Shown one piece after another: positions 26,877-34,106 of a stretch of 64,000 nt of DNA (position 1 is its first letter; each line of letters starts with the position of its first letter). The notes under the pieces are model-generated. The model was not told the DNA's origin. It worked only from the letters and a program-made list of their open reading frames with translations, and made no database searches. Where the stretch lies: NCBI RefSeq assembly GCF_000316115.1, contig NZ_JH993797.1, forward strand, positions 5,566,486-5,630,485. Reading direction: 5' to 3'. This DNA is from Leptolyngbya sp. PCC 7375 (lineage in GTDB: Bacteria > Cyanobacteriota > Cyanobacteriia > Phormidesmidales > Phormidesmidaceae). The position numbers and the translations under genes are program-made.

Positions 26877-27611
26877 CTAGCTTGCCGCGCGGTTCGCAAA
26901 TGCCTGATCATCCTGAGGTAGCTCCAGACAATAGCCAGCACCGTAAACAGTTTTAATAAACTTAGGATGGCGTGGGTCCGGCTCTAACTTAGTGCGGAGG
27001 TGGCGAATATGTACGCGGATGGTTTCAATATCATCGTTCGGGTCATATCCCCAAACTTCCTTCAAAATTTCACTAGGAGCAACTGTCTGTCCATGACGCT
27101 GCAAAAGACAGTGCAACAGTTCAAATTCTAAGTGTGTCAGCTTAACAGTGCGCTCAAACCAGATAGCTTCAAAACGCTCAGGCACCAACGTTAGTGGGCC
27201 ATAGCTCAGAATTTCACTATGTTTAGCAGCCTGAGGGATACGGTCAGTACGCCGTAGCAGCGCTCTGACACGAGCCAACATTTCCTCTAATTCAAAAGGC
27301 TTTGTCAAGTAATCATCAGCACCAGCATTGAATCCGTCAACCTTATCTTGGGTTTGCCCTAAGGCCGTTAACATCAACACTGGAATATCTGCTGTTCGCT
27401 CATCACGGCGAACACGTTGGCAAACGGTAAGGCCGTCCACCTTAGGCAACATCAAATCAAGCATGATCAGATCTGGCAGGAGTTGCACAGCTAGTGCTTG
27501 GCCCCTCACACCATCCTCGGCCTGACTGACATCATATCCAGCCATTTCTAGATTAACTGCCACCAGTTCTGAAATAGCGGGATCATCATCGATGACAAGT
27601 ATACGAGGCAT
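26877..27611 (-). CDS. rpaA: response regulator RpaA (OmpR family, circadian output)
   Basis: A 244-residue OmpR-type regulator. The receiver domain has the acidic pocket D8-D9-D10, phosphoacceptor D52 in IMLDLMLPKVDG and the conserved Lys in YLTKPFE. The C-terminal winged helix contains VKLTHLEFELLHCLLQRHGQ and IETIRVHIRHLRTKLEPD. The start PRILVIDDDPAISELV and ALGQTQDKVDGFNAGADDY are typical of RpaA, not of RpaB. RpaA is phosphorylated by SasA and drives class 1 circadian genes; it also affects phycobilisome coupling. The gene is monocistronic with its own terminator. Confidence 0.93.
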   Translation of the reverse strand: MPRILVIDDDPAISELVAVNLEMAGYDVSQAEDGVRGQALAVQLLPDLIMLDLMLPKVDGLTVCQRVRRDERTADIPVLMLTALGQTQDKVDGFNAGADDYLTKPFELEEMLARVRALLRRTDRIPQAAKHSEILSYGPLTLVPERFEAIWFERTVKLTHLEFELLHCLLQRHGQTVAPSEILKEVWGYDPNDDIETIRVHIRHLRTKLEPDPRHPKFIKTVYGAGYCLELPQDDQAFANRAAS

Positions 27612-27929
27612 CTTAAAGACAGAGAGTTTGTTATTCGGAATTCCTAGAAACCTCTTAGGTTTCCAATTCGCTCCCCATAGAAATAAATAAATTTATAGTG
27701 GGAGACAAATTTTATCCCAAATATATACTATCTCTACAATCAGTTAAGCGAATGATACCTTAAGGTTTAATTTACGTTACTAGCCCTTGCACAATCAGCA
27801 ATGGCGGGACAATATTGATCAATTCCCACAGCAAAGCCCCCTACCAGCAAGCAGTACAGGGATTCCATAGAAATTTTCAAAACGGCACAGCCATCTTGAA
27901 AAAAGTACATAAAATATACAATTTATAAA
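27612..27929. other. spacer between rpaA and tRNA-Asn
   Basis: 318 bases, AT-rich, holding the rpaA upstream region. A CAATCAGCAATGG word near 27793 resembles the end of the 98-bp repeat unit at 10366. No gene or clear promoter is seen. Confidence 0.4.
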
Positions 27930-28001
27930 CTCCCCAGGTAGGATTCGAACCTACGACCAATCGATTAACAGTCGACCGCTCTACCACTGAGCTACTGAGG
28001 A
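27930..28001 (-). tRNA. tRNA-Asn(GUU)
   Basis: A 72-base tRNA read on the minus strand. The acceptor stem TCCTCAG pairs with CTGGGGA (one G-T pair); the D arm is GCTC/GAGC, the anticodon arm GTCGA-CTGTTAA-TCGAT gives anticodon GUU, and the T arm is GTAGG-TTCGAAT-CCTAC. The discriminator is G. The CCA end is not encoded. Confidence 0.97.
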
Positions 28002-28125
28002 TCATTCAGCTTTAATAATATAGGCAATTGTGTAGCCGTTACGCAAGGGCATTTTTAATTTTTCCTAGAAAAACCTTCATGCCTCTAGCAAGGCATCAGG
28101 TAAAACAGTCCTATTTAGGTTCTTT

Positions 28126-28677
28126 TCAGTCCATAAGCTTTGCTCGAAGCTTTGCCAATTTTGCCTGAGTCTCTGGATTAAGGGATTTTGAAAGAAAGCG
28201 CTGTTTAGAGTGTTTTTTCGGCTTTTGACGGTGTTTTACTTTTTGTACCGAAAGATCCACATCTGCATTTAATTGGGCAGCTGACATCCATTCAGCCCCG
28301 TAGCCCACTACGGTTAATTGCTGGGCACGATCAGACGTCGCCACAATCAAGCGTTTTTCAAATTTACGAATATCGTCACGAAATTTGGCACAGGATATTT
28401 CTATATAACTATCAGCCGTCTGGCCAAAACTGGTGTAATGAATGGCCAAATGCTGAGTAAACTTTTCGATGCGATGGGACTGACGCTGGCCATACGCATC
28501 AAAAACTAACAAGGTTTCAAACCCTCTATAGGCACTATAGTTGGCCAACGTTTCAGCGAGGCTTGTACGGGCCACCCCCAGCCCCTGAAAATCTCTCAGT
28601 TCTGTTAGCTCAGGCCACGCACCGATAACGTTATACCCGTCGACTAATAAAATTGCCTGGGAGGTAGAACCTTTCAT
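28126..28677 (-). CDS. NYN-domain RNase, YacP/Rae1-like
   Basis: A 183-residue protein. ILLVDGYNVIGAWPEL is the metal-binding start of NYN (PIN-like) nucleases, with further acidic positions in LLVFDAYGQ, TADSYIE and IVATSDRAQQ. The C-terminal 35 residues are strongly basic (KVKHRQKPKKHSKQRF) and probably bind RNA. In Bacillus the related YacP/Rae1 cleaves mRNA on the ribosome; the cyanobacterial protein may act on RNA similarly, which is inference. It stands between tRNA-Asn and an ECF-type ATPase gene on the same strand. Confidence 0.88.
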   Translation of the reverse strand: MKGSTSQAILLVDGYNVIGAWPELTELRDFQGLGVARTSLAETLANYSAYRGFETLLVFDAYGQRQSHRIEKFTQHLAIHYTSFGQTADSYIEISCAKFRDDIRKFEKRLIVATSDRAQQLTVVGYGAEWMSAAQLNADVDLSVQKVKHRQKPKKHSKQRFLSKSLNPETQAKLAKLRAKLMD

Positions 28678-28769
28678 CTGCGGTTGCCTGGATAACGTAT
28701 AAGCTCAGTCTATGATTCCTCTAGCTTAACGTTCGCTATCTACGTAACAACAAGCCTGAAGGATTTTTC

Positions 28770-29447
28770 TCAGGTTAAATGAAGGTTTTGCAAGGCTTGT
28801 TTCACCTGTTCGGGCGCACCTTGGGTGGCCACATGGCCTTGTTCTAGCAAAATTGCGCGATCACAATAATCTAATTCCACCAGTCGGTGAGTTACCCAAA
28901 GTGCCGTAATCCCCTGCTGTTTCACTAGATCACGCACTTGGGCAACCAACTCAAGCTGACTATCTGGGTCGAGGAGGGCAGTGGGTTCATCAAATAGAAG
29001 AACTCGACAGTGTTGGGCTAGAGCTCCCGCGATCGCAACTCGCTGCTTTTGCCCGCCACTCAACGCATAAATGGGACGCCGCTTGAGATGCAGCAGATTA
29101 ACCATCATGAGTGCTTCATCTACTCGCTGACGCACCGCTTCGTAGGACATATCCTCATCCACAAGGCCAAAGGCAACATCAGCTCCCACCGTGGGCATTA
29201 CCAGCTGATGATCGGGGTTTTGAAAAACAAACCCCACTGGCTTTTGTAAATAAATTGAGCCTTGAGGTGAATCTAATAGACCCGCCAACAACCTTAATAA
29301 TGTCGATTTTCCACTGCCATTAGTCCCGAGAAGCATACAGAACTCACCTCGCTTCACTTGCAGTGAGCATCCGGCAAGGACTGAAGCTCCTGACTCCCAA
29401 CTGAAATGCAAATCGTCAATTGCGATCGCACAGGACTTGTCAATCAT
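28770..29447 (-). CDS. ABC transporter ATPase, ECF/CbiO type
   Basis: A 225-residue ATPase. Walker A is GTNGSGKSTLL, the Q loop VGFVFQNPDHQLVMPTV, the signature ALSGGQKQR, Walker B VLLFDEPTALLDP and the H switch VTHRL. The FQNPDHQLVMPTV wording is typical of the energy-coupling-factor (cobalt/vitamin) ATPases. No transmembrane partner lies next to it, so it may be shared among several substrate-binding subunits encoded elsewhere. ATG at 29447 is preferred to a TTG one codon upstream. A GCGATCGC site lies near its start. Confidence 0.9.
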   Translation of the reverse strand: MIDKSCAIAIDDLHFSWESGASVLAGCSLQVKRGEFCMLLGTNGSGKSTLLRLLAGLLDSPQGSIYLQKPVGFVFQNPDHQLVMPTVGADVAFGLVDEDMSYEAVRQRVDEALMMVNLLHLKRRPIYALSGGQKQRVAIAGALAQHCRVLLFDEPTALLDPDSQLELVAQVRDLVKQQGITALWVTHRLVELDYCDRAILLEQGHVATQGAPEQVKQALQNLHLT

Positions 29448-29547
29448 CAAAAATCAAAACATCTAATAGTGTTAGCGGCACCGCACCCAATAGCATCTGT
29501 CATCTACCCCTACTTGTCTCTACGCATCAAGGCAAAACTCGCAGGAA

Positions 29548-29820
29548 TTATTCGTTAGCCATGGCAAAGAATCCAGCTGCTTTACCCGAAGAAGAAGTAC
29601 CACCAGACTTTTCATAAACCTGTACCGCAGCCAGTTCACTCACTAAAACGGAAAGCTTTTTACCCTCTTGCTTATCACAGGCCAACTCAAGAATGACCGG
29701 TTGGCCTGTCTTGAGAGCATTCAGAGCAATTGCATAAGCCTCATCTGCAGCCTCCTGAGTCTTCTTTTGGACTGACATCGGTAGGGCCGTATGCTTCATT
29801 GAAAGTTCAACTATATACAT
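29548..29820 (-). CDS. UPF0367 family small protein
   Basis: A 90-residue protein matching the small cyanobacterial UPF0367 family: LSMKHTALPMSVQKK, VILELACDKQEGKKLSVLVSE and AAVQVYEKSGGTSSSGKAAG. No membrane segment or signal is present. The function of the family is not known. It precedes the ECF-type ATPase gene on the same strand by about 100 bases and is divergent from psbD. Confidence 0.85.
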   Translation of the reverse strand: MYIVELSMKHTALPMSVQKKTQEAADEAYAIALNALKTGQPVILELACDKQEGKKLSVLVSELAAVQVYEKSGGTSSSGKAAGFFAMANE

Positions 29821-29981
29821 GGGCGAAAAATATCTTTACTGAGAAGTCCGGTCTCTAGTATGTCAAAAATGGCCGACAAGTACGGCACCGATAATTAAGA
29901 GAGAGCAACAGATCGCCAAAACAAATCTTAAGAGAAAATACCACTTTCAAAAATGACAGTGGCCTTTCAGAAAGATACCTC

Positions 29982-30012
29982 TATAATGAGAACAATAGTA
30001 AAGATAAGTAAA
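29982..30012 (+). promoter_or_regulatory. putative psbD promoter box with HLR1-like element
   Basis: TATAAT at 29982-29987 is a perfect -10 hexamer 169 bases before psbD; no good -35 is seen. Directly after it, on the minus strand at 29995-30012, TTTACTTATCTTTACTAT fits the spacing of the HLR1 element (two TTACA-type repeats) except that both repeats read TTACT. HLR1 is bound by RpaB at high-light genes. The remaining spacer (29821-30155) is AT-rich and otherwise featureless. Confidence 0.4.
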
Positions 30013-30155
30013 TTTCTACTCATAAAGTCGACCGAATACCCAAGGCATTATTCCGCAGTGCGGATTTACATTTTTTATTTTCGTGCCCTCGTTCGCCTAA
30101 GTAGCAAAATACCTATCATTACTGCTTTGGAAAAAATCACACTAGAGGATTTGAG

Positions 30156-31214
30156 ATGACCATTGCAATGGGCCGTGCTGGAGCCGATCGAGGCGTCTTC
30201 GACGTCGTCGATGACTGGCTCAAGCGCGATAGATTTGTCTTCGTTGGTTGGTCCGGTTTGCTGCTGTTCCCCTGTGCCTTCTTGGCCATTGGCGGCTGGC
30301 TCACTGGTACCACCTTTGTTACGTCCTGGTATACCCATGGACTCGCATCTTCGTATTTGGAAGGTGCCAACTTTCTGACAGTTGCTGTCTCCTCTCCCGC
30401 TGACAGCATGGGCCACTCCCTGCTCTTGTTGTGGGGACCCGAGGCTCAAGGTGACTTCGTTCGCTGGTGTCAAATTGGCGGTCTCTGGGCCTTTGTCGCT
30501 CTCCATGGGGCCTTCGCTCTGATTGGCTTCATGCTCCGTCAGTTTGAAGTCGCTCGCCTCGTCGGGCTACGTCCTTACAACGCGATTGCGTTCTCAGCTC
30601 CCATCGCTGTCTTCGTGTCCGTGTTCTTGATGTACCCCCTCGGGCAGTCCAGCTGGTTCTTTGCACCCAGCTTTGGGGTAGCCGCTATCTTCCGCTTCTT
30701 GCTCTTCTTGCAAGGCTTCCACAACTGGACCCTCAACCCCTTCCACATGATGGGCGTTGCGGGCGTCCTCGGGGGCGCACTCCTCTGTGCCATCCACGGG
30801 GCCACGGTGGAAAACACCCTATTTGAAGATGGCGAAGGCGCTAACACCTTCCGTGCCTTCGAACCCACTCAGGCAGAAGAAACCTACTCCATGGTGACGG
30901 CGAACCGGTTCTGGTCTCAGATTTTCGGCATCGCTTTCTCCAACAAGCGCTGGTTGCACTTCTTCATGCTATTCGTCCCCGTCACCGGTCTCTGGATGAG
31001 TGCCGTCGGCATCGTCGGTCTGGCACTCAACCTCCGGGCCTACGACTTTGTCTCCCAGGAAACCCGCGCGGCGGAAGACCCTGAATTCGAAACGTTCTAC
31101 ACCAAGAACATCTTGCTTAACGAAGGTATTCGTGCGTGGATGGCTCCTCAGGACCAGCCCCACGAGAAGTTTGTATTCCCCGAAGAGGTACTGCCTCGCG
31201 GTAACGCGCTGTAG
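30156..31214 (+). CDS. psbD: photosystem II D2 protein, solitary copy
   Basis: A 352-residue D2 protein of normal length starting MTIAMGRAG. The chlorophyll- and iron-ligating histidines are seen in NWTLNPFHMMGV, LLCAIHGATVE and RWLHFFMLF; the protein binds P680, pheophytin and QA in the thylakoid membrane. GAGGATTTGAG gives a ribosome-binding region before the ATG at 30156. Cyanobacterial psbD normally overlaps psbC, but here no psbC frame starts inside or after it and a terminator follows 14 bases on. It is therefore the stand-alone copy, comparable to psbD2 of other cyanobacteria, which tends to be light-stress responsive (known for relatives, inferred here). Confidence 0.97.
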   Translation: MTIAMGRAGADRGVFDVVDDWLKRDRFVFVGWSGLLLFPCAFLAIGGWLTGTTFVTSWYTHGLASSYLEGANFLTVAVSSPADSMGHSLLLLWGPEAQGDFVRWCQIGGLWAFVALHGAFALIGFMLRQFEVARLVGLRPYNAIAFSAPIAVFVSVFLMYPLGQSSWFFAPSFGVAAIFRFLLFLQGFHNWTLNPFHMMGVAGVLGGALLCAIHGATVENTLFEDGEGANTFRAFEPTQAEETYSMVTANRFWSQIFGIAFSNKRWLHFFMLFVPVTGLWMSAVGIVGLALNLRAYDFVSQETRAAEDPEFETFYTKNILLNEGIRAWMAPQDQPHEKFVFPEEVLPRGNAL

Positions 31215-31227
31215 AGCTTGGAGTATT

Positions 31228-31272
31228 GAATAAAAAAGGTCTCGATCTATCAAGTTGGGGGCTTTTTTATTC
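31228..31272 (+). terminator. psbD terminator
   Basis: GAATAAAAAAG (31228-31238) pairs with CTTTTTTATTC (31262-31272), with some additional G-C pairs inside. The descending arm itself supplies the T-run. It closes the psbD transcript and confirms that psbC is not co-transcribed. Confidence 0.75.
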
Positions 31273-31375
31273 GCTGTCTAGCGTTTATCCCTTTTCCCTA
31301 AGACCTGTGCTATATTTCAACAAGCACTAAGTGCTCCTGGTACTAAAACCATTTAGGGATAAGGAGGTGATGCCC

Positions 31376-31450
31376 ATGAGTGAAAGTAGTTGTAAATACA
31401 TGGGTCTTCAGGTTGACGTGAGCCGGCTGTGTGCCGGGGCTGTTCTCTAG
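31376..31450 (+). CDS. 24-codon ORF behind a perfect Shine-Dalgarno sequence
   Basis: ATG 31376 to TAG 31448-31450 encodes 24 residues, beginning MSESSCKYMG and ending SRLCAGAVL, with two cysteines. AAGGAGGTGAT at 31361-31371 is fully complementary to the 16S rRNA 3' end, and GGAGG sits 8 bases before the ATG, which is rare in this window. Codons 10-13 overlap one arm of the long-range stem, so translation would disturb the fold. It may be a leader peptide or a microprotein. I do not recognise the sequence. Confidence 0.5.
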   Translation: MSESSCKYMGLQVDVSRLCAGAVL

Positions 31451-31525
31451 AATTAGCTTCATCTTTGAAACTGATGCGCTAGGGTTCCTTCCGGCAGTCT
31501 GGTTTCAACCTAAGACCCCACTAGA

Positions 31526-31581
31526 CCGCTCCTATCTTGCAGCTGCTTCGGCGCTTCCCTGATAGGAGCGGATAGTTTTTT
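31526..31581 (+). terminator. terminator before the pterin dehydratase gene
   Basis: CCGCTCCTATC (31526-31536) pairs perfectly with GATAGGAGCGG (31561-31571), followed by a T-run at 31575-31581. A second small stem around GCTTCGGC sits in the loop. It lies 50 bases before the next start codon, the position expected of a regulated terminator. Confidence 0.88.
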
Positions 31582-31631
31582 AAAAGGCACTTATATTATT
31601 TTTAGTACAGTGCCATCACCGCTCCCTATCC

Positions 31632-31913
31632 ATGCCCACACTCCTCAGCTCTACAGAAATCCAGGCTCGCCTCACCACATTGCCTGACTGGACCCTTGAA
31701 GGCACTTCAATCCAAATGATTTTGACCTTCAAGAACTTTATTGAAGCAATTGCTTATATCAATAAAGTAGTTGAACCAGCTGAAGCAGCTGGTCATCATC
31801 CTGACATTTCAATTTCCTACAATCGAGTGATCATTAGCCTCACTACTCACGATGCAGGTGGCCTGACTCAGCAAGATTTTAATTTGGCTCAGACACTCTC
31901 CCAACTGGCATAG
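31632..31913 (+). CDS. pterin-4a-carbinolamine dehydratase
   Basis: A 93-residue protein of the PCD/DCoH family. The active-site histidines are visible in AAGHHPDISISYN and in LTTHDAGGLTQQD. The enzyme dehydrates 4a-hydroxy-tetrahydropterin during pterin cofactor recycling; in bacteria it may also serve molybdopterin or folate metabolism. No aromatic-amino-acid hydroxylase is adjacent. The terminator-bearing leader at 31311-31581 lies just upstream. The last bases of the gene, including the stop, are duplicated 50 bases downstream. Confidence 0.93.
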   Translation: MPTLLSSTEIQARLTTLPDWTLEGTSIQMILTFKNFIEAIAYINKVVEPAEAAGHHPDISISYNRVIISLTTHDAGGLTQQDFNLAQTLSQLA

Positions 31914-31962
31914 CCAGACGCTATGCCAACTGGCTATGCCAGACACTCTCCCAACTGGCATA
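31891..31962. repeat. duplicated 3' end of the pterin dehydratase gene
   Basis: The 22 bases at 31891-31912, which encode the C-terminus QTLSQLA, recur unchanged at 31941-31962 (period 50). Between them, GGCATAGCCAG (31907-31917) and CTGGCTATGCC (31930-31940) form a perfect 11-base hairpin over the stop codon. The hairpin may end the transcript. The rest of the spacer up to the porin gene (31963-32227) shows no further structure or gene. Confidence 0.85.
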
Positions 31963-32227
31963 AGAAATCTTCCTCTGAAGAAAAATCTGGACTAGGGTGT
32001 CTAGAGTTAGCTATCAACCAACTTATCAGTTGGTAAAAAGGTAGTCTACGTAGCTAGCTCTTCCTAAAGAGATCTGCTAGCATTAGCCTTAAGTAATTAC
32101 AGAGCATAAGCAAATTGTCTTAGGGCAAGGTTGCATAGGTTCTGTAATTCAGGCAAGATAAATCAATGTGGTTCAGCTATTTTGCTGACCACTCATTTTC
32201 TTCCTAGGTGTGAGGAGAACTAAAATA

Positions 32228-33616
32228 ATGTCTAATCTGTGGAAAGCCTTATTGGCTAGCCCATTTGTACTGGGTACTGCTCTTTCCAGCTCCGGTTTTG
32301 CTGCTGAGACTGTTAGCGTTGACGCATTAAGCAACTCTGATTCCATTCAACTAGCTCAGGTTACTAGCGTTTCCGAGCTTTCTGACGTTCTTCCTTCTGA
32401 CTGGGCCTACACTGCACTGCAGCGCCTAGTAGAAGAGTACGGTTGTCTTGAGGGTTATCCCGACCGTTCTTACCGTGGTAACCGCGCAATGACTCGTTAT
32501 GAGTTCGCTGCTGGTTTAAACGCTTGCTTGGACGTAATCGTTCAGCTAATTGACGGTGTTGATGAAACTGAGCTTGACACCATTCGTCGTCTACAGGAAG
32601 AGTTTGCTGCTGAGCTAGCCACTATCCGTGGTCGCGTTGATACTCTAGAGGCTGATGTAGCTGAGCTAGAAGCTAACCAGTTCTCTACTACTACCAAATT
32701 GAAAGGTCAGTTGGACGCTCACTTGGTGGTACCTTTCGATGCTCCTAACGACGAAGACGAGACTACTTTTGAGTATCGTGCTCGTTTGAACTTTGACACT
32801 AGCTTCACTGGCGAAGATCGTTTACGCATTCGTTTCCAGGCTAGTGACCGTGGTGGTGATGGTACTAGCTCCTTGGGTCAGGCTGCAGGCGGTCTAGCCA
32901 GCCAAAGTGGTCCTGACGATGATCAGGATGACATCAGTTTGGATGATGTTTACTACTCCTTCCCCATCGGCAGCCGTGTTTCTGCAATCATCTCCGCTAA
33001 CAGCACTGTTTCTGATGATTTCGTAACCAGCACTATCGTTCCTTTCGATGGTCCTAGCGTTGCTGACTACGGTGGTCCTCAGTTCTATGACCAGCTTGGT
33101 GTAGGTGGCGAATCCCTTGGTGTTGGCTTCAACATTGCCTTCACTGACAACATCATCCTTGATGCTGGTTATGCAACTGGCCGCGGTCAGGATGCGGATA
33201 AGGGTGTCTTCGACGAGTATGAATACATTGTTCAGTTGAACTACTTAAGCGATGGCTTGATTGATGCTGCTATCGTCTACATGGATGGTGAAACTGGCGA
33301 TGGTAACGGTGAAGAAGAAATTATCGCAGGTCTTCTAAATCTTGACTTTGGCGGATTCGAAGTTGGCGGTTACTTCGCTGACCAAGATGGTGATGAGAGC
33401 TGGCAGGCTGGTGTTGCCTTTGGTGATTTCCTAGGTACTGGTAATGCTGCTGGTGTCTACTACTCTGAAGACTTCGATGATAACGAAGTAGCTGAGGCTT
33501 ACTACTCTGTTCAAGTCAACAAGTACTGGACTCTGACTCCTGCTGTAATTTACGGTGAGCTTGATGGCGATGATGACAGCCTTTACGGTGCCATCCGTTC
33601 CACATTCAAGTTCTAA
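32228..33616 (+). CDS. SLH-domain outer-membrane porin (iron-uptake porin/SomB type)
   Basis: A 462-residue outer-membrane protein. A signal peptide (MSNLWKALLASPFVLGTALS ... AAE) precedes an SLH domain (LSDVLPSDWAYTALQRL ... CLEGYPDRSYRGNRAMTRYEF) that anchors to peptidoglycan, a short coiled coil (RLQEEFAAELATIRGRVDTL) and a beta-barrel ending in the aromatic FKF, as outer-membrane proteins do. The acidic loops are rich in Asp and Glu. ATG 32228 with GAGGAG upstream is the likely start; a GTG at 32210 would place the ribosome-binding site inside the gene. T-ending codons dominate, in line with high expression. A strong terminator follows. Confidence 0.92.
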   Translation: MSNLWKALLASPFVLGTALSSSGFAAETVSVDALSNSDSIQLAQVTSVSELSDVLPSDWAYTALQRLVEEYGCLEGYPDRSYRGNRAMTRYEFAAGLNACLDVIVQLIDGVDETELDTIRRLQEEFAAELATIRGRVDTLEADVAELEANQFSTTTKLKGQLDAHLVVPFDAPNDEDETTFEYRARLNFDTSFTGEDRLRIRFQASDRGGDGTSSLGQAAGGLASQSGPDDDQDDISLDDVYYSFPIGSRVSAIISANSTVSDDFVTSTIVPFDGPSVADYGGPQFYDQLGVGGESLGVGFNIAFTDNIILDAGYATGRGQDADKGVFDEYEYIVQLNYLSDGLIDAAIVYMDGETGDGNGEEEIIAGLLNLDFGGFEVGGYFADQDGDESWQAGVAFGDFLGTGNAAGVYYSEDFDDNEVAEAYYSVQVNKYWTLTPAVIYGELDGDDDSLYGAIRSTFKF

Positions 33617-33639
33617 GTTTGATAACTTAGTTATCTAAT

Positions 33640-33669
33640 AAAAAGGCTCCGCTTCTGCGGAGCCTTTTT
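33640..33669 (+). terminator. intrinsic terminator of the porin gene
   Basis: AAAAAGGCTCCGC (33640-33652) pairs perfectly with GCGGAGCCTTTTT (33657-33669) around a TTCT loop, ending in T5. Located 24 bases after the porin stop; usable in both directions. Confidence 0.95.
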
Positions 33670-33719
33670 GCTTTTTACAATGCATAGATGTTCAAAACAG
33701 GTGGCTTCAAACGTAGTAA

Positions 33720-33911
33720 TCAACGTAATACTTTCATGTCCTTCGGCAGCAAAGCCAGAATCATATACCGTTCACCGTCAACTTTGACCAGCCAGTGTCC
33801 TGTTTTAGAGCCATCTTCAAGAGTTTCTTGCTCCAAGACAGTACCTGTTTGACCAGCAGCATATTTGGGATATAAAATTCGCACTCTATCGCCCAGTTTA
33901 ATCACGTGCAC
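33720..33911 (-). CDS. small KOW/SH3-like protein of unknown function
   Basis: A 63-residue protein. GDRVRILYPKYAAGQTGTVLEQE resembles a KOW or SH3-like barrel motif, followed by WLVKVDGERYMILALLPKDM. The length and fold recall small accessory subunits of photosynthetic complexes, but I cannot tie it to one. It starts with GTG at 33911 (or GTG 33905) without a clear ribosome-binding site. Convergent with the porin gene and separated from it by the porin terminator. Confidence 0.65.
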   Translation of the reverse strand: MHVIKLGDRVRILYPKYAAGQTGTVLEQETLEDGSKTGHWLVKVDGERYMILALLPKDMKVLR

Positions 33912-33970
33912 TTAAATAAAAGCTCTAGATATCTATACATATCAGCCCAGACAATAACTTTATTAGGCTG

Positions 33971-34010
33971 CGACGACATAAATACGACGACATAAATACG
34001 ACGACATAAA
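33971..34010. repeat. 14-bp tandem repeat, nearly three copies
   Basis: The unit CGACGACATAAATA occurs at 33971-33984 and 33985-33998 and, incompletely, at 33999-34010. It lies in the spacer upstream of the small KOW-like gene and downstream of purF. Confidence 0.9.
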
Positions 34011-34048
34011 AGTATATATTTTGGACGAAAGTAATATGGTAGAAATCA

Positions 34049-34096
34049 CGATGTTTTTAGCCTTTGATTAATTGTAAATATAGGCTAAAAACATCG
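34049..34096 (-). terminator. hairpin downstream of purF
   Basis: Perfect 15-base arms CGATGTTTTTAGCCT (34049-34063) and AGGCTAAAAACATCG (34082-34096) enclose 18 bases. It starts about 10 bases after the purF stop. There is no T-run beyond the stem, so termination efficiency is uncertain. Confidence 0.6.
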
Positions 34097-34106
34097 TTAA
34101 ACAAGG

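Larger units (their letters stand above)
31311..31581 (+). ncRNA. structured leader or small RNA, unrecognised
   Basis: TATATT at 31311-31316, preceded by TGTGC, is a plausible extended -10. The downstream RNA has a small hairpin AGCAC/GTGCT (31323-31335), CCCATG/CATGGG (31373-31404), and a long-range stem in which 31403-31415 pairs with 31506-31517 with a single bulge. Inside that stem are CCGGC/GCCGG (31423-31437) and an arm at 31455-31480. A strong terminator closes it at 31526-31581. It could be an attenuator leader of the pterin dehydratase gene or an independent small RNA. It matches no riboswitch class I can name. Confidence 0.6.

Noticed and set aside
31180..31214. psbC start overlapping the end of psbD
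   Set aside because: No frame continues past 31214 and a terminator follows at once.
31320..31581. 6S RNA, SRP RNA or tmRNA
   Set aside because: The CCGGAAGGA-like word on the opposite strand lacks the rest of the SRP motif; there is no tRNA-like end for tmRNA and no long central-bubble helix for 6S RNA.
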